Notes: generated from the letters alone by a model not told the origin. Positions 26,372 to 36,263 are shown, counted from the stretch's first letter. The stretch is DNA of 64,000 bases from Streptomyces endophytica (GCF_026153355.1 NZ_CP110636.1:2604001-2668000), one strand, 5' to 3'. Translations and numbers: made by a program.

Positions 26372-26590
26372 TCAGTGCGCGTGCCCCCGGCGCAGCGGAA
26401 CCACGGCCCGCAGCCGGCGCAGGACCGCGACCACCCGCACCCGGGCCCCGCACAGCCGGGCCCAGAGGTGACGGGCGAGCGAAGGGGGCGGCTCGGTCGG
26501 ACCGCTCTCGGAGACATCGGGCTCCGGCGCGCCGCCTGTCGGGTCGTCCGCGTCGTGGGGGCCTGGGGTGTCGTGCGTGCCGTGGGTCAT
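26372..26590 (-). CDS. Small hypothetical protein, 72 aa
   Basis: The frame starts MTHGTHDTPGPHDADDPTGG, an acidic His/Asp/Pro-rich stretch, and ends with a helical basic part (ARHLWARLCGARVRVVAVLR). GGGAGGACGG lies directly before the ATG, a good ribosome site, which is the main support. It sits between the aminotransferase and SDR genes on the same strand. No family is recognised and the composition is biased, so it may not be a real gene. Confidence 0.45.
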   Translation of the reverse strand: MTHGTHDTPGPHDADDPTGGAPEPDVSESGPTEPPPSLARHLWARLCGARVRVVAVLRRLRAVVPLRRGHAH

Positions 26591-26695
26591 CCGTCCTCCC
26601 GCCTCCCGGAAAGGTGTTCCCACCCTGTTCTTCCCCGCGGCGGCCACCCCGAAGCGGCGCTCCCCGGAAGCCCCCGGGCGCGCCGCTCTCCGCGC

Positions 26696-27955
26696 TCACT
26701 CCTTCCCGCGCGCCTCCGCCAGCGCCCCGCGCAGCCGCCCGAGCCCCTCGCGGATCTCCTCCGGCGTATGCGTGACGAACGACAGGCGGACCGCGGCCGG
26801 GTCCGGCGGGCCGGCGAAGAACGGCGCCCCGGGCACGTACGCGACGTCGTGCCGCACGACCTCGGGCAGCAGGGCGGTCGCGTCGTAGCCGGCGGGCAGG
26901 GTGGCCCACACGAACATGCCGCCCGACGGCCGGTTCCACCGCGAGCCCTCGGGGAGCGCCGTGGTGAGCCCGTCGACCAGCGCGTCCCGGCGCTCGCGGT
27001 ACGCCTCGCGCACCCGCGCCAGGTGGACGTCCAGGTCCGTGGTCGCCAAGTACCGTGCCGCGGCCGCCTGGTCGACGGTCGAGGTGTGCAGATCGGCGGC
27101 CTGCTTGGCGATGACGCACGGCCGCCGCAGCGGGGCCGGCAGCCGCAGCGTGCCCAGCCGCAGACCGGGCGCCATCACCTTCGAGAACGAACCCAGCAGC
27201 ACCGTACGGTCCTCGGCCCCCGGGAACGACGCCACCCACGGCACCGCCTCGCCCTCGAAGCGGAGTTCGCCGTACGGGTCGTCCTCGGCGATCCACAGTC
27301 CGCGCCGGGCGGCGATCTCGGCGACCGCGGCCCGGCGCTCGGCGGAGAGCGTGCGGCCGGTCGGGTTCTGGAAGGTGGGGATGACGTACAGCAGCTTCGG
27401 CCGTTCACGGGCGGCGAGTTCGTCCAGCGCGGCCGGGTCGAGGCCCTCGTCGTCGGTGGGCACCGGCACCACCCGGGCGCCCGCCAGCGAGAAGATCTGC
27501 AGCGCCGCCAGATAGCAGGGGTCCTCGACCAGCACCGTGTCGCCCGGCTCCAGCAGGACGGTGGCCAGCAGCGACAGGCCCTGCTGGGAGCCGGTGGTCA
27601 CCAGCAACTCGTCGGGACCGGTGGGCAGCCCGCGGGCGGTGGTGCGCGCCGCGACGGCCGCGCGCAACGCCGGATCGCCCTCGCTGGTGGAGTACTGCAG
27701 GGTGCGCCGCGGGTCGTCGGCGAGCACGTGCTGGAAGGCGGCCGCTATCCCCGCCGCGTCGAACAGCTCCGGGGCGGGCAGCCCGCCGGCGAACGAGATG
27801 ACCTCGGGCCGGGCGGTGAGCGCCAGGATGTCGCGTACGGGCGAGCCGCCGGTGCGCGCCGCCCGCGCGGCGAGCTCGGGGAGCGGCGCACGGGCGGGCG
27901 TTTGGCGGGGCGTACGGAGAGGCGTACGGGCATCGGCAAGGATCGCATCCGGCAT
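26696..27955 (-). CDS. PLP-dependent aminotransferase, class I/II fold
   Basis: This 419-aa fold-type I aminotransferase resembles the 2-aminoadipate aminotransferase (LysN) / MocR catalytic-domain group without a DNA-binding domain. Motifs: VISFAGGLPAPELFD, LLVTTGSQQGLSLL, the cofactor-stacking VEDPCYLAALQIF, YVIPTFQNPTGRTLS, AEDDPYGELRF and the PLP lysine in LLGSFSKVMAPGLRLG near residue 255. It should exchange amino groups between an amino acid and 2-oxoglutarate. The N-terminal 30 residues are Pro/Arg-rich and poorly conserved, so the start may be later. The neighbours do not define its pathway. Confidence 0.92.
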   Translation of the reverse strand: MPDAILADARTPLRTPRQTPARAPLPELAARAARTGGSPVRDILALTARPEVISFAGGLPAPELFDAAGIAAAFQHVLADDPRRTLQYSTSEGDPALRAAVAARTTARGLPTGPDELLVTTGSQQGLSLLATVLLEPGDTVLVEDPCYLAALQIFSLAGARVVPVPTDDEGLDPAALDELAARERPKLLYVIPTFQNPTGRTLSAERRAAVAEIAARRGLWIAEDDPYGELRFEGEAVPWVASFPGAEDRTVLLGSFSKVMAPGLRLGTLRLPAPLRRPCVIAKQAADLHTSTVDQAAAARYLATTDLDVHLARVREAYRERRDALVDGLTTALPEGSRWNRPSGGMFVWATLPAGYDATALLPEVVRHDVAYVPGAPFFAGPPDPAAVRLSFVTHTPEEIREGLGRLRGALAEARGKE

Positions 27956-28081
27956 GGCGGTTCCCCCTTCACTCCGGCCGCGGGTTAACCCGCGTTAGGT
28001 GTAAATGCCAGGCAGCTTAAGCGGGAAGGGAACGGATGTGCAGGGATGCCCACATGGTGAGCATGCCGGACCCCTCCCGTT

Positions 28082-28096
28082 CTGACGCTGCGTCAG
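28082..28096. promoter_or_regulatory. Palindromic operator, site 4
   Basis: CTGACGCTGCGTCAG has perfect CTGACG/CGTCAG arms. It ends 15 bases before the ATG at 28112, so a bound repressor would block initiation. Confidence 0.7.
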
Positions 28097-28111
28097 CTAC
28101 ACCTGTTCACC

Positions 28112-28992
28112 ATGACCGCAGACCGCGAGAGCACGAGCAGGACCGCGCCGGAGGACGCCACCGCCACCCATGTCGCCGCCTACGGCGAACTGGCCGCCGT
28201 CGGCCCCTACGGCGTCCGCCCCGGGCATGCGCTGATCACCATGGTCGAACCGCATCCCGGCCACGAGAACGCCTACAACCGCTGGTACGAGGACGACCAC
28301 TACATCGCCGGCGCCATGGCGATGCCCTGGATGTTCGCCGGCCGCCGCTGGGTCGCCACCCGCGACCTGCAACTCCTGCGCTATCCCGCGGAGTCCGCCG
28401 TCGCCCGGCCGGTCACGGCCGGCTGCTACCTCTCCACGTACTGGCTCACCGAAGGCCGCTACGACGAGCACATGCGGTGGACGGTGGCGATCAACCGGCG
28501 CCTCAACCAGGACGGCCGGGTCCACCAGGACCGTACGCACGTCTTCACGGCCTTCCAGGACCACCTGGCGACGGTCTACCGGGACGGTGCGGCGGGCCCC
28601 GGGACTTCCACGCACTGGACCACCCCTACGCGGGGCTGGTGCTGGAGGTGGTCGACGCGGCCGGACCGGAGGAGCGGACCGGGCTGCTGGAGTGGCTGCG
28701 GGACCGGCAGCTGCCGCGGCGGCTGGCCGGTTCACCCGCCGCGATGGTCACGGTCTTCCGGCCGACCCCGCTGCCCGGTGACCGGATGTCGTACGTACGG
28801 CAGGTCGAGGGCGTCGACACCCGGCTGACGCTGCTGTGGTTCCTGGAGCGGGATCCCCGCGACGCCTGGGCGGCGCACTTCGCGGACCGGGGGGAGGAGG
28901 TCGCGGACGCGGGGCTGGGGCGGGTGGAGCTGGTGGCGCCGTTCGTGCCGACCGTGCCCGGGACGGACCGGTACGTGGCCGAATTGCGCTGA
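28112..28992 (+). CDS. Uncharacterised protein with EthD/dimeric-barrel look, frame broken at 28601-28603
   Basis: The first part reads MTADRESTSRTAPEDATATH to YRDGAAGP; after one missing G in the GGG at 28601-28603 it continues DFHALDHPYAGLVLEVVDAA to PGTDRYVAELR. With one base added it is a single 293-aa protein. NRWYEDDHYIAGAM near residue 52 recalls the short signature of dimeric alpha-beta barrel (EthD-like) proteins; the C-terminal half (MVTVFRPTPLPGD, LTLLWFLERDPRDAW) may be a second such domain. It has its own copy of the regulon operator. I infer a role in the same catabolic route; the exact reaction is unknown. Confidence 0.75.
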
Positions 28993-29130
28993 TGGGTGCT
29001 GACGCGCGGTGACGGGGCGGGAGCGAACGCGTCGAGGTGCGGGCAAGGCCGAGCCCCCTCGGCCGGGACGGCGATCCAGTCGAGAGGGCTCGTATCCGCG
29101 GATGCGGACGGTGGAGCGTGCCGGCTCAGG

Positions 29131-29340
29131 TCACGCCACGTCGAACGCGCCGTCGGCGACGTCCGACACGAAGCTGCTCCAGGAGGCGTTGTCGAACGTG
29201 AGGCGCGGCCCCTCGGGGTCCTTGGAGTCGCGCACCGCGATGGCTGCGGTGGTCGGTACGGCGATTTCCACACAGGCGCCGTTACCACCGGAGTACGAGG
29301 ACTTGGTCCAGGAGAATGCGGAATTCGGCTGCACGGCCAT
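29131..29340 (-). CDS. DUF397 domain-containing protein
   Basis: This 69-aa protein is a complete DUF397 domain: FSWTKSSYSGGNGACVEIAV, then VAVRDSKDPEGPRLTF and WSSFVSDVADGAFD. DUF397 proteins are streptomycete partners of XRE regulators with a DUF5753 domain, and exactly such a regulator lies 250 bases upstream on the same strand. In other strains such pairs have been described as toxin/antitoxin-like or as developmental regulators. The ATG at 29340 has GGAG at the right distance; a GTG six bases earlier is less likely. Confidence 0.9.
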   Translation of the reverse strand: MAVQPNSAFSWTKSSYSGGNGACVEIAVPTTAAIAVRDSKDPEGPRLTFDNASWSSFVSDVADGAFDVA

Positions 29341-29591
29341 GTTCACTCCAACTTACTCTGAGTTACCGCGGATTCGGTAGTGACGACGCTACGCGCCAAC
29401 ATCACCAACCGCAGGGGCCGTTCACCCGTCCGAATGGCATATTCCTTGATCTCTTTTCACGGCGATAGGCGCGGGTGTACCGTGCGAACCCGCTATCCGG
29501 AATGACGCATTCCACCCTCTTTCCGTCATGTTCCGGACTGGCCGTTCCGGTCTGGCACGCCCGTCCACCGTTCCGGTTCGGCGCTCCGGTC

Positions 29592-30458
29592 TCACCCCCT
29601 CGCGTCCGCATGCAATTTCGCCGCGTCCGCGATGAACTCCCGGCTCGCTTCCGCGCTCAGGGCCTGGGCTCGCAAATGCTCGTACATGATCGTGTATTTG
29701 TGCACATCATTGGTCTTCTCCAGATAAAGGTCACTGGTGACGCCCTCGATGTACACCACGCTGGAATCCGCGGCATCGTCGAATTCCAGGATGGAGAACG
29801 TTCCCGACATTCCCGCGTGCGCACCGGCGTCATAGGGGAGCACCTGCACGGTCACGTGCGGGAGATGGCTCACCTCGACGAGATGATCGAGCTGTTCGCG
29901 CATGATCAGGTGGCTGCCGACCACCCGCCGCAGCGCGCTCTCGTCCAGCACGACCCACAGCCGCAGCGGGCGCTCGGGCTCGTTGACCCGCTCCTGGCGG
30001 CGCATCCGCACCTGGATGCGCTTCTCCAGATGGTCCGGCGCCAGCTCGGGGACCGTGCCAGGAATGACCGCCTCCGCGTAACCGGGCGTCTGCAGCAGCC
30101 CGGGCACGAGCAGCGACTCGTAGATCCGCAGCGAGGCGGCCTCGGTCTCCAGGCCGATGTAGACGCTGTACGGGATGTCGCCGAAGGCGTGCCACCAGCC
30201 CTGCTGGCGGGAGTCCTTCGCCATCTGCATCAGCGAATCGACTATCCGGTGGTCCTCGACCTCGTAGACCCCGCAGAGATCGCGGACATCACGCTGGCTG
30301 ATGCTGCGGCGGCCGTTCTCGAGTCTGCTGATCTTGGATTGCGAGACCAGCAGCCGCTCGGCCACCTCTTCCGCCGTCATGCCCTTGAGCTCGCGGAGCC
30401 TGCGCAGCTCCTGGCCCAGCCGGCGTCGCCTGACGGTGGGATTGACGTGGGACGCCAC
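29592..30458 (-). CDS. XRE-family regulator with DUF5753 domain
   Basis: This 288-aa regulator has an N-terminal helix-turn-helix (LGQELRRLRELKGMTAEEVA, LLVSQSKISRLENGRRSIS) and a C-terminal DUF5753 domain (IYESLLVPGLLQTPGYAEAV, LWVVLDESALRRVVG, VQVLPYDAGAHAGMSGTFSI). This family is the usual partner of DUF397 proteins, one of which is encoded just downstream. It likely represses its own promoter and is modulated by the partner. The 250 bases between the two genes hold no other gene. A very long hairpin lies upstream. Confidence 0.93.
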   Translation of the reverse strand: MASHVNPTVRRRRLGQELRRLRELKGMTAEEVAERLLVSQSKISRLENGRRSISQRDVRDLCGVYEVEDHRIVDSLMQMAKDSRQQGWWHAFGDIPYSVYIGLETEAASLRIYESLLVPGLLQTPGYAEAVIPGTVPELAPDHLEKRIQVRMRRQERVNEPERPLRLWVVLDESALRRVVGSHLIMREQLDHLVEVSHLPHVTVQVLPYDAGAHAGMSGTFSILEFDDAADSSVVYIEGVTSDLYLEKTNDVHKYTIMYEHLRAQALSAEASREFIADAAKLHADARG

Positions 30459-30565
30459 GGGATGTGCACCTCCGGCTCCGTACTGCTGTCATTTCCTGGT
30501 CAGCAGACTGCCACTCCGGAGTGACGCCGCGCAGTGAAATGCGCACACAAGGCGAGCGAGCGTGT

Positions 30566-30619
30566 GCGCGGGGTGGCGGGCCGGCCGTCGTCCGGATCGG
30601 CCGGCCCGCCACCCCGCGC
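30566..30619. terminator. Perfect 21-bp inverted repeat
   Basis: GCGCGGGGTGGCGGGCCGG and two more bases (30566-30586) pair without mismatch with 30599-30619 around a 12-base loop. It lies between the XRE promoter and the 3' end of the GPP34 gene, so it most likely ends the GPP34 transcript. The + side is followed by TTCCTT. Confidence 0.6.
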
Positions 30620-30746
30620 TTCCTTGCTGCGGCTCCCGAACGGGATCGTGGGACGGGTGGTGCGCTGGTGGTGCTGGTGTGGCACTGGTGGAACGGTGGG
30701 GCGCCCTAGCGGGGTGCCCACCCGGTCGTACGGGCCCTTCAGGGCG

Positions 30747-31507
30747 TCAGCGGGCGCCCACGCGGGCCATCCTGCCGTGACCGTGCCGCGACTGGCCCGG
30801 CGTGCCGGACGCGTTCGCCGTGGCATGGGACGCCGGTTGCCGTACGGCACCGCCGGCGGCGGCCTGCGACCGCCGTGGTTGCGCCGCGGCGCCGTTCTGT
30901 ACGTCCATGACGGCGTGGGCCACCAGCCCGCCCATGGGGTCGTGCCGGATCAGATCCCGGAGACGGGAGCGCGATGACCGCCCTCGTTCCCTGGATAGAG
31001 GTGCTTGCCGAGTCCGACCGCATGGGCCAGCGCGGCGAGCGCCGCGGTCCGCGGGTCCGGGGGTACGCCGGTGCGGATCGCGTTGTCCAGCCGGGCCCTG
31101 ATCTCCCGGCTGATGGCCGTCTCCGTCGCTTGGTAGCGCGTCGTCGGCAGTACCCCGCACATCTGGCCCGCCACGGCATGCACCATGCCGCACCGTTCGA
31201 GATGCGTGAGGTACGTCTGGCGCAGCCCCAGCCGGGGCCCGCCGATCCAGTGGACCGCGCGCACCGGACTGCCGCGTCGGCGCAGCAGTTCGAGCGCGGA
31301 GTCCAGAGTCGGATCTCCTGTCGGCCGTGCCATCACCACGGCGATACGATCCCCGTCTGGGGCTATCCGTCCTGCCAGAGCCAGCTCTACTAGCTGGGCC
31401 CCGGCCAGGCCGAGGTCGAGCGACTGCGGCTGCGCTGTGGTGCCCGTCGCCGGGTCCAAAGCGAGCAGCAGAAGCTCCTCCGGAATTGTTCTGCGGCTCC
31501 TGCCCAT
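30747..31507 (-). CDS. GPP34 (GOLPH3/VPS74-like) family phosphoprotein, frame broken at 30981-30983
   Basis: The protein begins MGRSRRTIPEELLLLALDPA and shows the GPP34 pattern (GLAGAQLVELALAGRI, LDSALELLRRRG, GVLPTTRYQATETAI, ALAALAHAVGLGKHLYPGNE). The frame then ends early at 30950. Adding one base to the three C at 30981-30983 restores RSSRSRLRDLIRHDPMGGL and a low-complexity tail, for 253 residues. In eukaryotes this fold binds phosphoinositides; the bacterial role is not known. The ATG at 31507 has GGGGAGG upstream. The break matches the homopolymer pattern seen in other genes here. Confidence 0.8.
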
Positions 31508-31747
31508 CCATGCCTCCCCGCGTGGATGAATGACAGGGTGACCCCTCTCACATTCATCTGTCGAGAGTGCGTGGGGGGTTCGGTAGGGAACCGGTAGGTA
31601 TGTCGTTCTCGTCTTGCGCGTTGGCGACATCTATCCGTGGGGTGCGGCGCGCACCGGTTCGCGTGGCGGCGAGGTGCTGCCACGTGAACACAGGAGACTT
31701 GGGAACACTGGTCCAATGCGGCAGTGCGACATATGAAGGAGACATCG

Positions 31748-34518
31748 GTGGCGGGCGAGTCCCCCGACAAGTCGGACAAGAAGCAGTCGTCGGGGGAGAC
31801 GGCGCGGAGTGAACGTGATCCGCGCCTGTCCGTCCTCCGAGGGGAGCCGGCCGAGCCGGCGGAGGAAGCGACGGCGGGCGAGGACGAGGACGTGAATCCG
31901 TCCGCGCCGTCCGAGGCGTCGGAGGCGTCTGAGGCGTCTGAGGCGTCCGGGGCGTCGGAGCCGAACGGGGATGGCGGGGCGCCGGAGGCGTCCGACGGGG
32001 CGCAGAAGCCCGCCGGCGACGAGGAGGCCCCCGAGGCCGGTGACGAGCGTCTGCGGTCGGCCGTGGCCGCCTGGGTCGCCGGGAAGGGCGATGAGGGGCG
32101 CGCGGAGGCGGACGACGCTTCCGCAAAGCCGGAGGGGGAGCAGGAGTCGGACGGGGGCGCTGAGGCTGCCGCCGAGCCGGAGGGTGACGACGCGGCCGGG
32201 GCTGAGCCCGGTGCGGACGACCCCGAGGGTGACGACGAGCCTGCGCCCAAGGACTCGGCGGACGAGTCCAAGTCGGAGGCCAGGGCTGAGTCCGAGGCCA
32301 AGCCCGAGGCCAAGGCGGAGTCCAAGGCCAAGGCTGAGGCCAAGAGCAAGGCCAAGCCGGAGTCCAAGGCCAAGTCGGAGGCCGAGACCAAGGCTGAGGC
32401 CGAGTCCGGCGGCAAGGGCAAGGCCGAGGTCGTTGATCAGCCGACGGCTGTGTTCAAGACCGTCGGGCCGCAGAAGAGCAAGCCCGTGGAGGCGGCCGAC
32501 GAGGAGGACGGGGCCGACGGGTCGGCAGTGGATGATGCGACCCGGGTGTTCGCTGTTGCGAAGCTCAAGGGGAAGAGCGCCTCCGCCGACACGGCCGCGC
32601 CGGTCGATCAGGCGACCACCGCCCTCAAGATCAACCCGCCTGCCAAGTCCCCTGACAAGTCCCCGCGAAGGCCGCCACCAAGGCCGCCGCCAAGGACTCC
32701 GACGCCAAGAAGGACAAGGACTCCGAGACCGGCCCGGCGAAGGACTCCGAGAAGGACTCCGAGGACTCCGCCAAGGCCCCGGCCAAGGACTCCGGCAAGA
32801 GCTACAAGGCGAAGGACGCCGAGAAGGACGCCAAGAAGGACAACGAGAAGGACGCCAAGAAGGACAGCGGGAAGGACGGCAAGTCCCTCGGCAAGACGGC
32901 GCCCCGGACCCCCCTCGGTACGCCCGGCAAGCCCACTGCCAAGGCCGACGAGAAGGCCACCGGCAAGACCGCCGAGAAGCCCGTCGGCAAGGCGGGGAAC
33001 AAGTCCGCGGACAAGTCCGCGGAGAAGGCGGCCGACAAGGCGGCCGACAAGGCCGGGGCGAAGGAGAAGGCCTCCGGAGCCCTGCCGGCCGCGGCATCCG
33101 CCGCGCCCGCCGCCCCGGCCAAGCCCGCCGGTCGGACCGGTGCCCTGCCGACGGCCGCTCCGACGGGTGCCGCCGCGCCGGCCCGTCCCGAGGCGCTGCC
33201 CGAGTCCGAGCGGACCAAGCAGCAGCCGCTGCCGCCGCTCGACCTCCTGGCGGAGCTCACCAACACCCCGCCGCCGCCCGAGACCCCGCTGCGCACGGTC
33301 GTCCGCCGGTTCAAGATCTGGACCCCGCTGGTGGTGCTGCTGGCGATCATCTTCGTGATCGTCCAGGGCGTGCGCCCGCTGCCCAACCCGCAACTCGCCG
33401 TCGGCGCCGCCACCTCGTTCACCTTCAAGGGCGGCACCCTCTCGATGCCGTGGCCGGACCAGGGCCAGGCCGCCGCCGAGGTCGTCGGCGTGGGCCGGAT
33501 GGGCAGTTCCGGTGCGGCCAAGCCGGTGCCGACCGCGAGCGTCGCCAAGGTGATGACCGCATACGTGATCCTCCGCGACCACCCGCTCAAGAAGGGCGAG
33601 AAGGGCGAGACGATCACGATCGACGCGCAGGGCGAGGCGGACTCGAACAAGGGGGACGAGTCGCGCGTTCCGCTCAAGAAGGACCAGCACTTCACCCAGT
33701 ACCAGATGATGCAGATGCTGATGATCCCCTCGGGCAACAACGTCGCGCGGCAGCTGGCCCGTTGGGACGCCGATTCCGAGGAGGCGTTCGTGAAGAAGAT
33801 GAACGCCGCCGCCAAGCAGCTGGGCATGACCAAGACGACGTACACCGACCCCAGCGGCCTGGACAAGTCGACCGTGAGCACCGCCGTCGACCAGCTCAAG
33901 CTGGCCGAGCAGGTCATGAAGAACGACGTGTTCCGTGAGGTCGTGCGCACCGAGAACGTCCAGATCGCCGGCCTGCCGGAGAAGATCTACAACAACAACC
34001 GCCTGCTCACGACGATGGCCGGTCAGGTCGCCGGCATCAAGACCGGTTCGAGCACGCCCGCCGGCGGCACGTTCATGTGGGCCAGCTACCGCACCGTCGG
34101 CGGCAAGGACCAGCTGATCCTCGGTGTGACGATGGACCAGCACACCAACAGCCCGGACCCCAACGCCCAGCTCGACCTGGTGCTGAACAACACCGAGAAG
34201 GTGATCACCGCGGCCCGGGGTGCGCTGGCGTCGGACACCGTGGTGAAGAAGGGCCAGGTCGTCGGGTACGTGGACGACGGCCTCGGCGGTCAGACGCCGG
34301 TCGTGGCGACCAAGGACCTGTCGGCGGTCGGCTGGCCCGGCATGAAGGCGACGTTCTCGATGAGCACCGGCAAGACCCTGCCGCACGAGGCGAAGGCCGG
34401 CACCAAGGTCGGTGTGCTGACGGTCGGCAACGGCGCGAGCACCCAGAAGGTCCCGGTCGCCCTGAAGGACGACCTCGTCGAGCCGACCTTCGGCGCGAAG
34501 CTGACCCGCATCGGGTGA
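31748..34518 (+). CDS. D-alanyl-D-alanine carboxypeptidase (S11) with long charged N-terminus, frame broken at 32661-32664
   Basis: With one C added to the run at 32661-32664 this is a 923-aa protein. Residues 1-525 are low-complexity: acidic and Ser/Ala repeats (SEASEASEASEAS) followed by Lys/Ala/Glu repeats. One membrane helix follows (LVVLLAIIFVIVQGV), then the S11 peptidase domain with all three motifs: SVAK near residue 596, SGN in MIPSGNNVARQ and KTG in GIKTGSSTPAGG. It should trim peptidoglycan stem peptides outside the membrane; the long cytoplasmic arm is unusual. The GTG at 31748 has AAGGAG six bases upstream and is preferred to the ATG at 31733. Confidence 0.85.
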
Positions 34519-34526
34519 GCGTCCAC

Positions 34527-34578
34527 GGACTCCGGTGGTGGTGACGGGCACACCCGCCCGGCGCCGCCACCGGAGTCC
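34527..34578 (+). terminator. Terminator-like inverted repeat after the carboxypeptidase gene
   Basis: GGACTCCGGTGG at 34527-34538 pairs with CCACCGGAGTCC at 34567-34578; a smaller hairpin occupies the loop. Confidence 0.6.
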
Positions 34579-34732
34579 TCCCGGCACCCGCCTCCCGGCA
34601 ACACCGCTTTTCCCGCTCGCCCGTCCTCCGTCCCGTACGTGACCGGAGCCCGTCATCGACGTAGCGCAAGCACAGAAGCCGGCCTATGCGTCCACCGTCG
34701 CCACGCGCAGAGCGTGGGCGGCGCAGGGCGCG

Positions 34733-36220
34733 GTGACGCTGCTGCCCTCCGGGGTGATGCTGCTCCTGGGGGCGTGGGGGATCCGCCGCCAGGACGCCCT
34801 ATGGCGCGACGAGGCGGTCACCTACGACATGGCCCACCGCAGCCTGCCCGACCTGTGGCACACACTGCTGCACGCCGATGTCGTCCACGGCCTGTACTAC
34901 GCGCTGATGCACGCCTGGTTCCGGGTCTACGACGCCACCCTCGACGGGACGTTCGGCGCGGTGGTGGGGCTGCGGCTGCCGTCGGTGGCCGCGATGACCG
35001 CCGCCACCGCGGGCGTCGCCCTGCTGGGACACCGCCTCGTCGGGCGGCGGGCGGGCCTGCTGGCCGGCTTCACGTTCGCGTGCATCCCCGTCGTCCAGCA
35101 GTACGCGCAGGAGGGGCGCTCCTACGCGACCGTCTGCGCACTGGTCGTCTGGGCCACGTACCTGCTGGTCCTGACCGCGGCCGCGGCGGCACCCCCGCCC
35201 TCGCGTCCGCGCCCACAACCGGTCCCGCGCCCCGGGCTGTGGCCCGGCTACACGGCGCTGATGCTGGCCGCCTGCCTGCTGCACGAGTTCGCGTGCCTGG
35301 TGCTGCCCGTCCACGCCGCCGCGCTGATCCTCGCCCGGCTGCCCCGCCGCGTACTGCGCGCCTGGGCGCTGTCCGCGGTCACCGTCCTCGCCGCCCTGGC
35401 CCCGCTCGCGGTCTTCAGCACCCGGCAGTCGGCGCAGATCAGCTGGCTGATGTGGCCGGACCCGCTGCAGCTGCTGACCTTCGCCGTGCTCGCGGTCCTC
35501 GGTCTGGCCTGTGCCCGGGTGCGGATCCGCTCCCGCGGCCCGATCGGCCTGCGCGCCCTGGGCATCCCGCTGCTGCTCCTGCCCACCGTCCTGTTGCTGC
35601 TGCTCTCGCACGTCGAACCGGCCTACGTCGACCGCTACGTCCTCTACTACGTCGTCGGCTTCGCCCTGCTCGCCGGTGCCGCGCTGGCCCGGCTGCTGCG
35701 CCCGGCCGGCGAACTGGGGCAGACCCGGGCCCGCCGGCTGCGCCGGACCGCGGCCGTCGCGCTGGTGCTGGCCGCCCTGCTGCCCATCGACGTCCATCTG
35801 CGCAGCCCGGACAGCCGGGTCGACGACGTCACCGCGGTCGCCCAGGCCGTACGCGCGGCGGCCGAGCCGGGCGACGGGCTGCTCTTCATGCCGGCCCGGC
35901 GGCGGATCTGGAAGGCGACCCGGCCGCACGACTTCCGCGGCCTGACCGATCTCGCCCTGGCCAAGAGCCCGTTGGCCTCCCACACCCTCTACGGCACCGA
36001 ACGCTCCGGCGACGCCATCCGCGCCCGGATGCTGGCCAGCCGCCGGATCGTGGTCGCCGGTGACCCGGACGGCCAGCCCGCCGACGACAACGACCAGGAA
36101 ATCGCCAAACGGGCCACCCTGCGCGACAGCTTCCGGGTCTGCGGCACCACGGAGGTCCGGGGCGCCCGCATCACGGTGTACGGGCGGGCGGGGGCGTGCG
36201 GGGCGGGAAACGCCCGCTGA
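34733..36220 (+). CDS. Glycosyltransferase family 39-like membrane protein
   Basis: This 495-aa polytopic membrane protein has about ten hydrophobic helices. The N-terminal RRQDALWRDEAVTYDMAHRS contains the Asp-Glu pair in the first extracellular loop that is typical of GT-C (mannosyltransferase, GT39/PMT-like) enzymes using polyprenyl-phosphate sugars. Residues 90-330 hold the repeated helices and the C-terminal 130 residues form an outside domain. The GTG at 34733 is the first start in frame; coding character seems to extend about 80 bases further upstream (VIDVAQAQKPAYAS) without a usable start, so the true N-terminus is uncertain. A sugar or lipid-linked transfer role is inferred. Confidence 0.82.
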   Translation: MTLLPSGVMLLLGAWGIRRQDALWRDEAVTYDMAHRSLPDLWHTLLHADVVHGLYYALMHAWFRVYDATLDGTFGAVVGLRLPSVAAMTAATAGVALLGHRLVGRRAGLLAGFTFACIPVVQQYAQEGRSYATVCALVVWATYLLVLTAAAAAPPPSRPRPQPVPRPGLWPGYTALMLAACLLHEFACLVLPVHAAALILARLPRRVLRAWALSAVTVLAALAPLAVFSTRQSAQISWLMWPDPLQLLTFAVLAVLGLACARVRIRSRGPIGLRALGIPLLLLPTVLLLLLSHVEPAYVDRYVLYYVVGFALLAGAALARLLRPAGELGQTRARRLRRTAAVALVLAALLPIDVHLRSPDSRVDDVTAVAQAVRAAAEPGDGLLFMPARRRIWKATRPHDFRGLTDLALAKSPLASHTLYGTERSGDAIRARMLASRRIVVAGDPDGQPADDNDQEIAKRATLRDSFRVCGTTEVRGARITVYGRAGACGAGNAR

Positions 36221-36263
36221 AACACCGCACGGGGAGCCACGTCCGACCGAGGTGCCGGCCCCT

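Noticed and set aside
31631..33097. Minus-strand frame rich in Leu/Gly/Arg repeats
   Set aside because: It mirrors the repetitive Lys/Ala/Glu-coding arm of the carboxypeptidase gene; no start or domain supports it.
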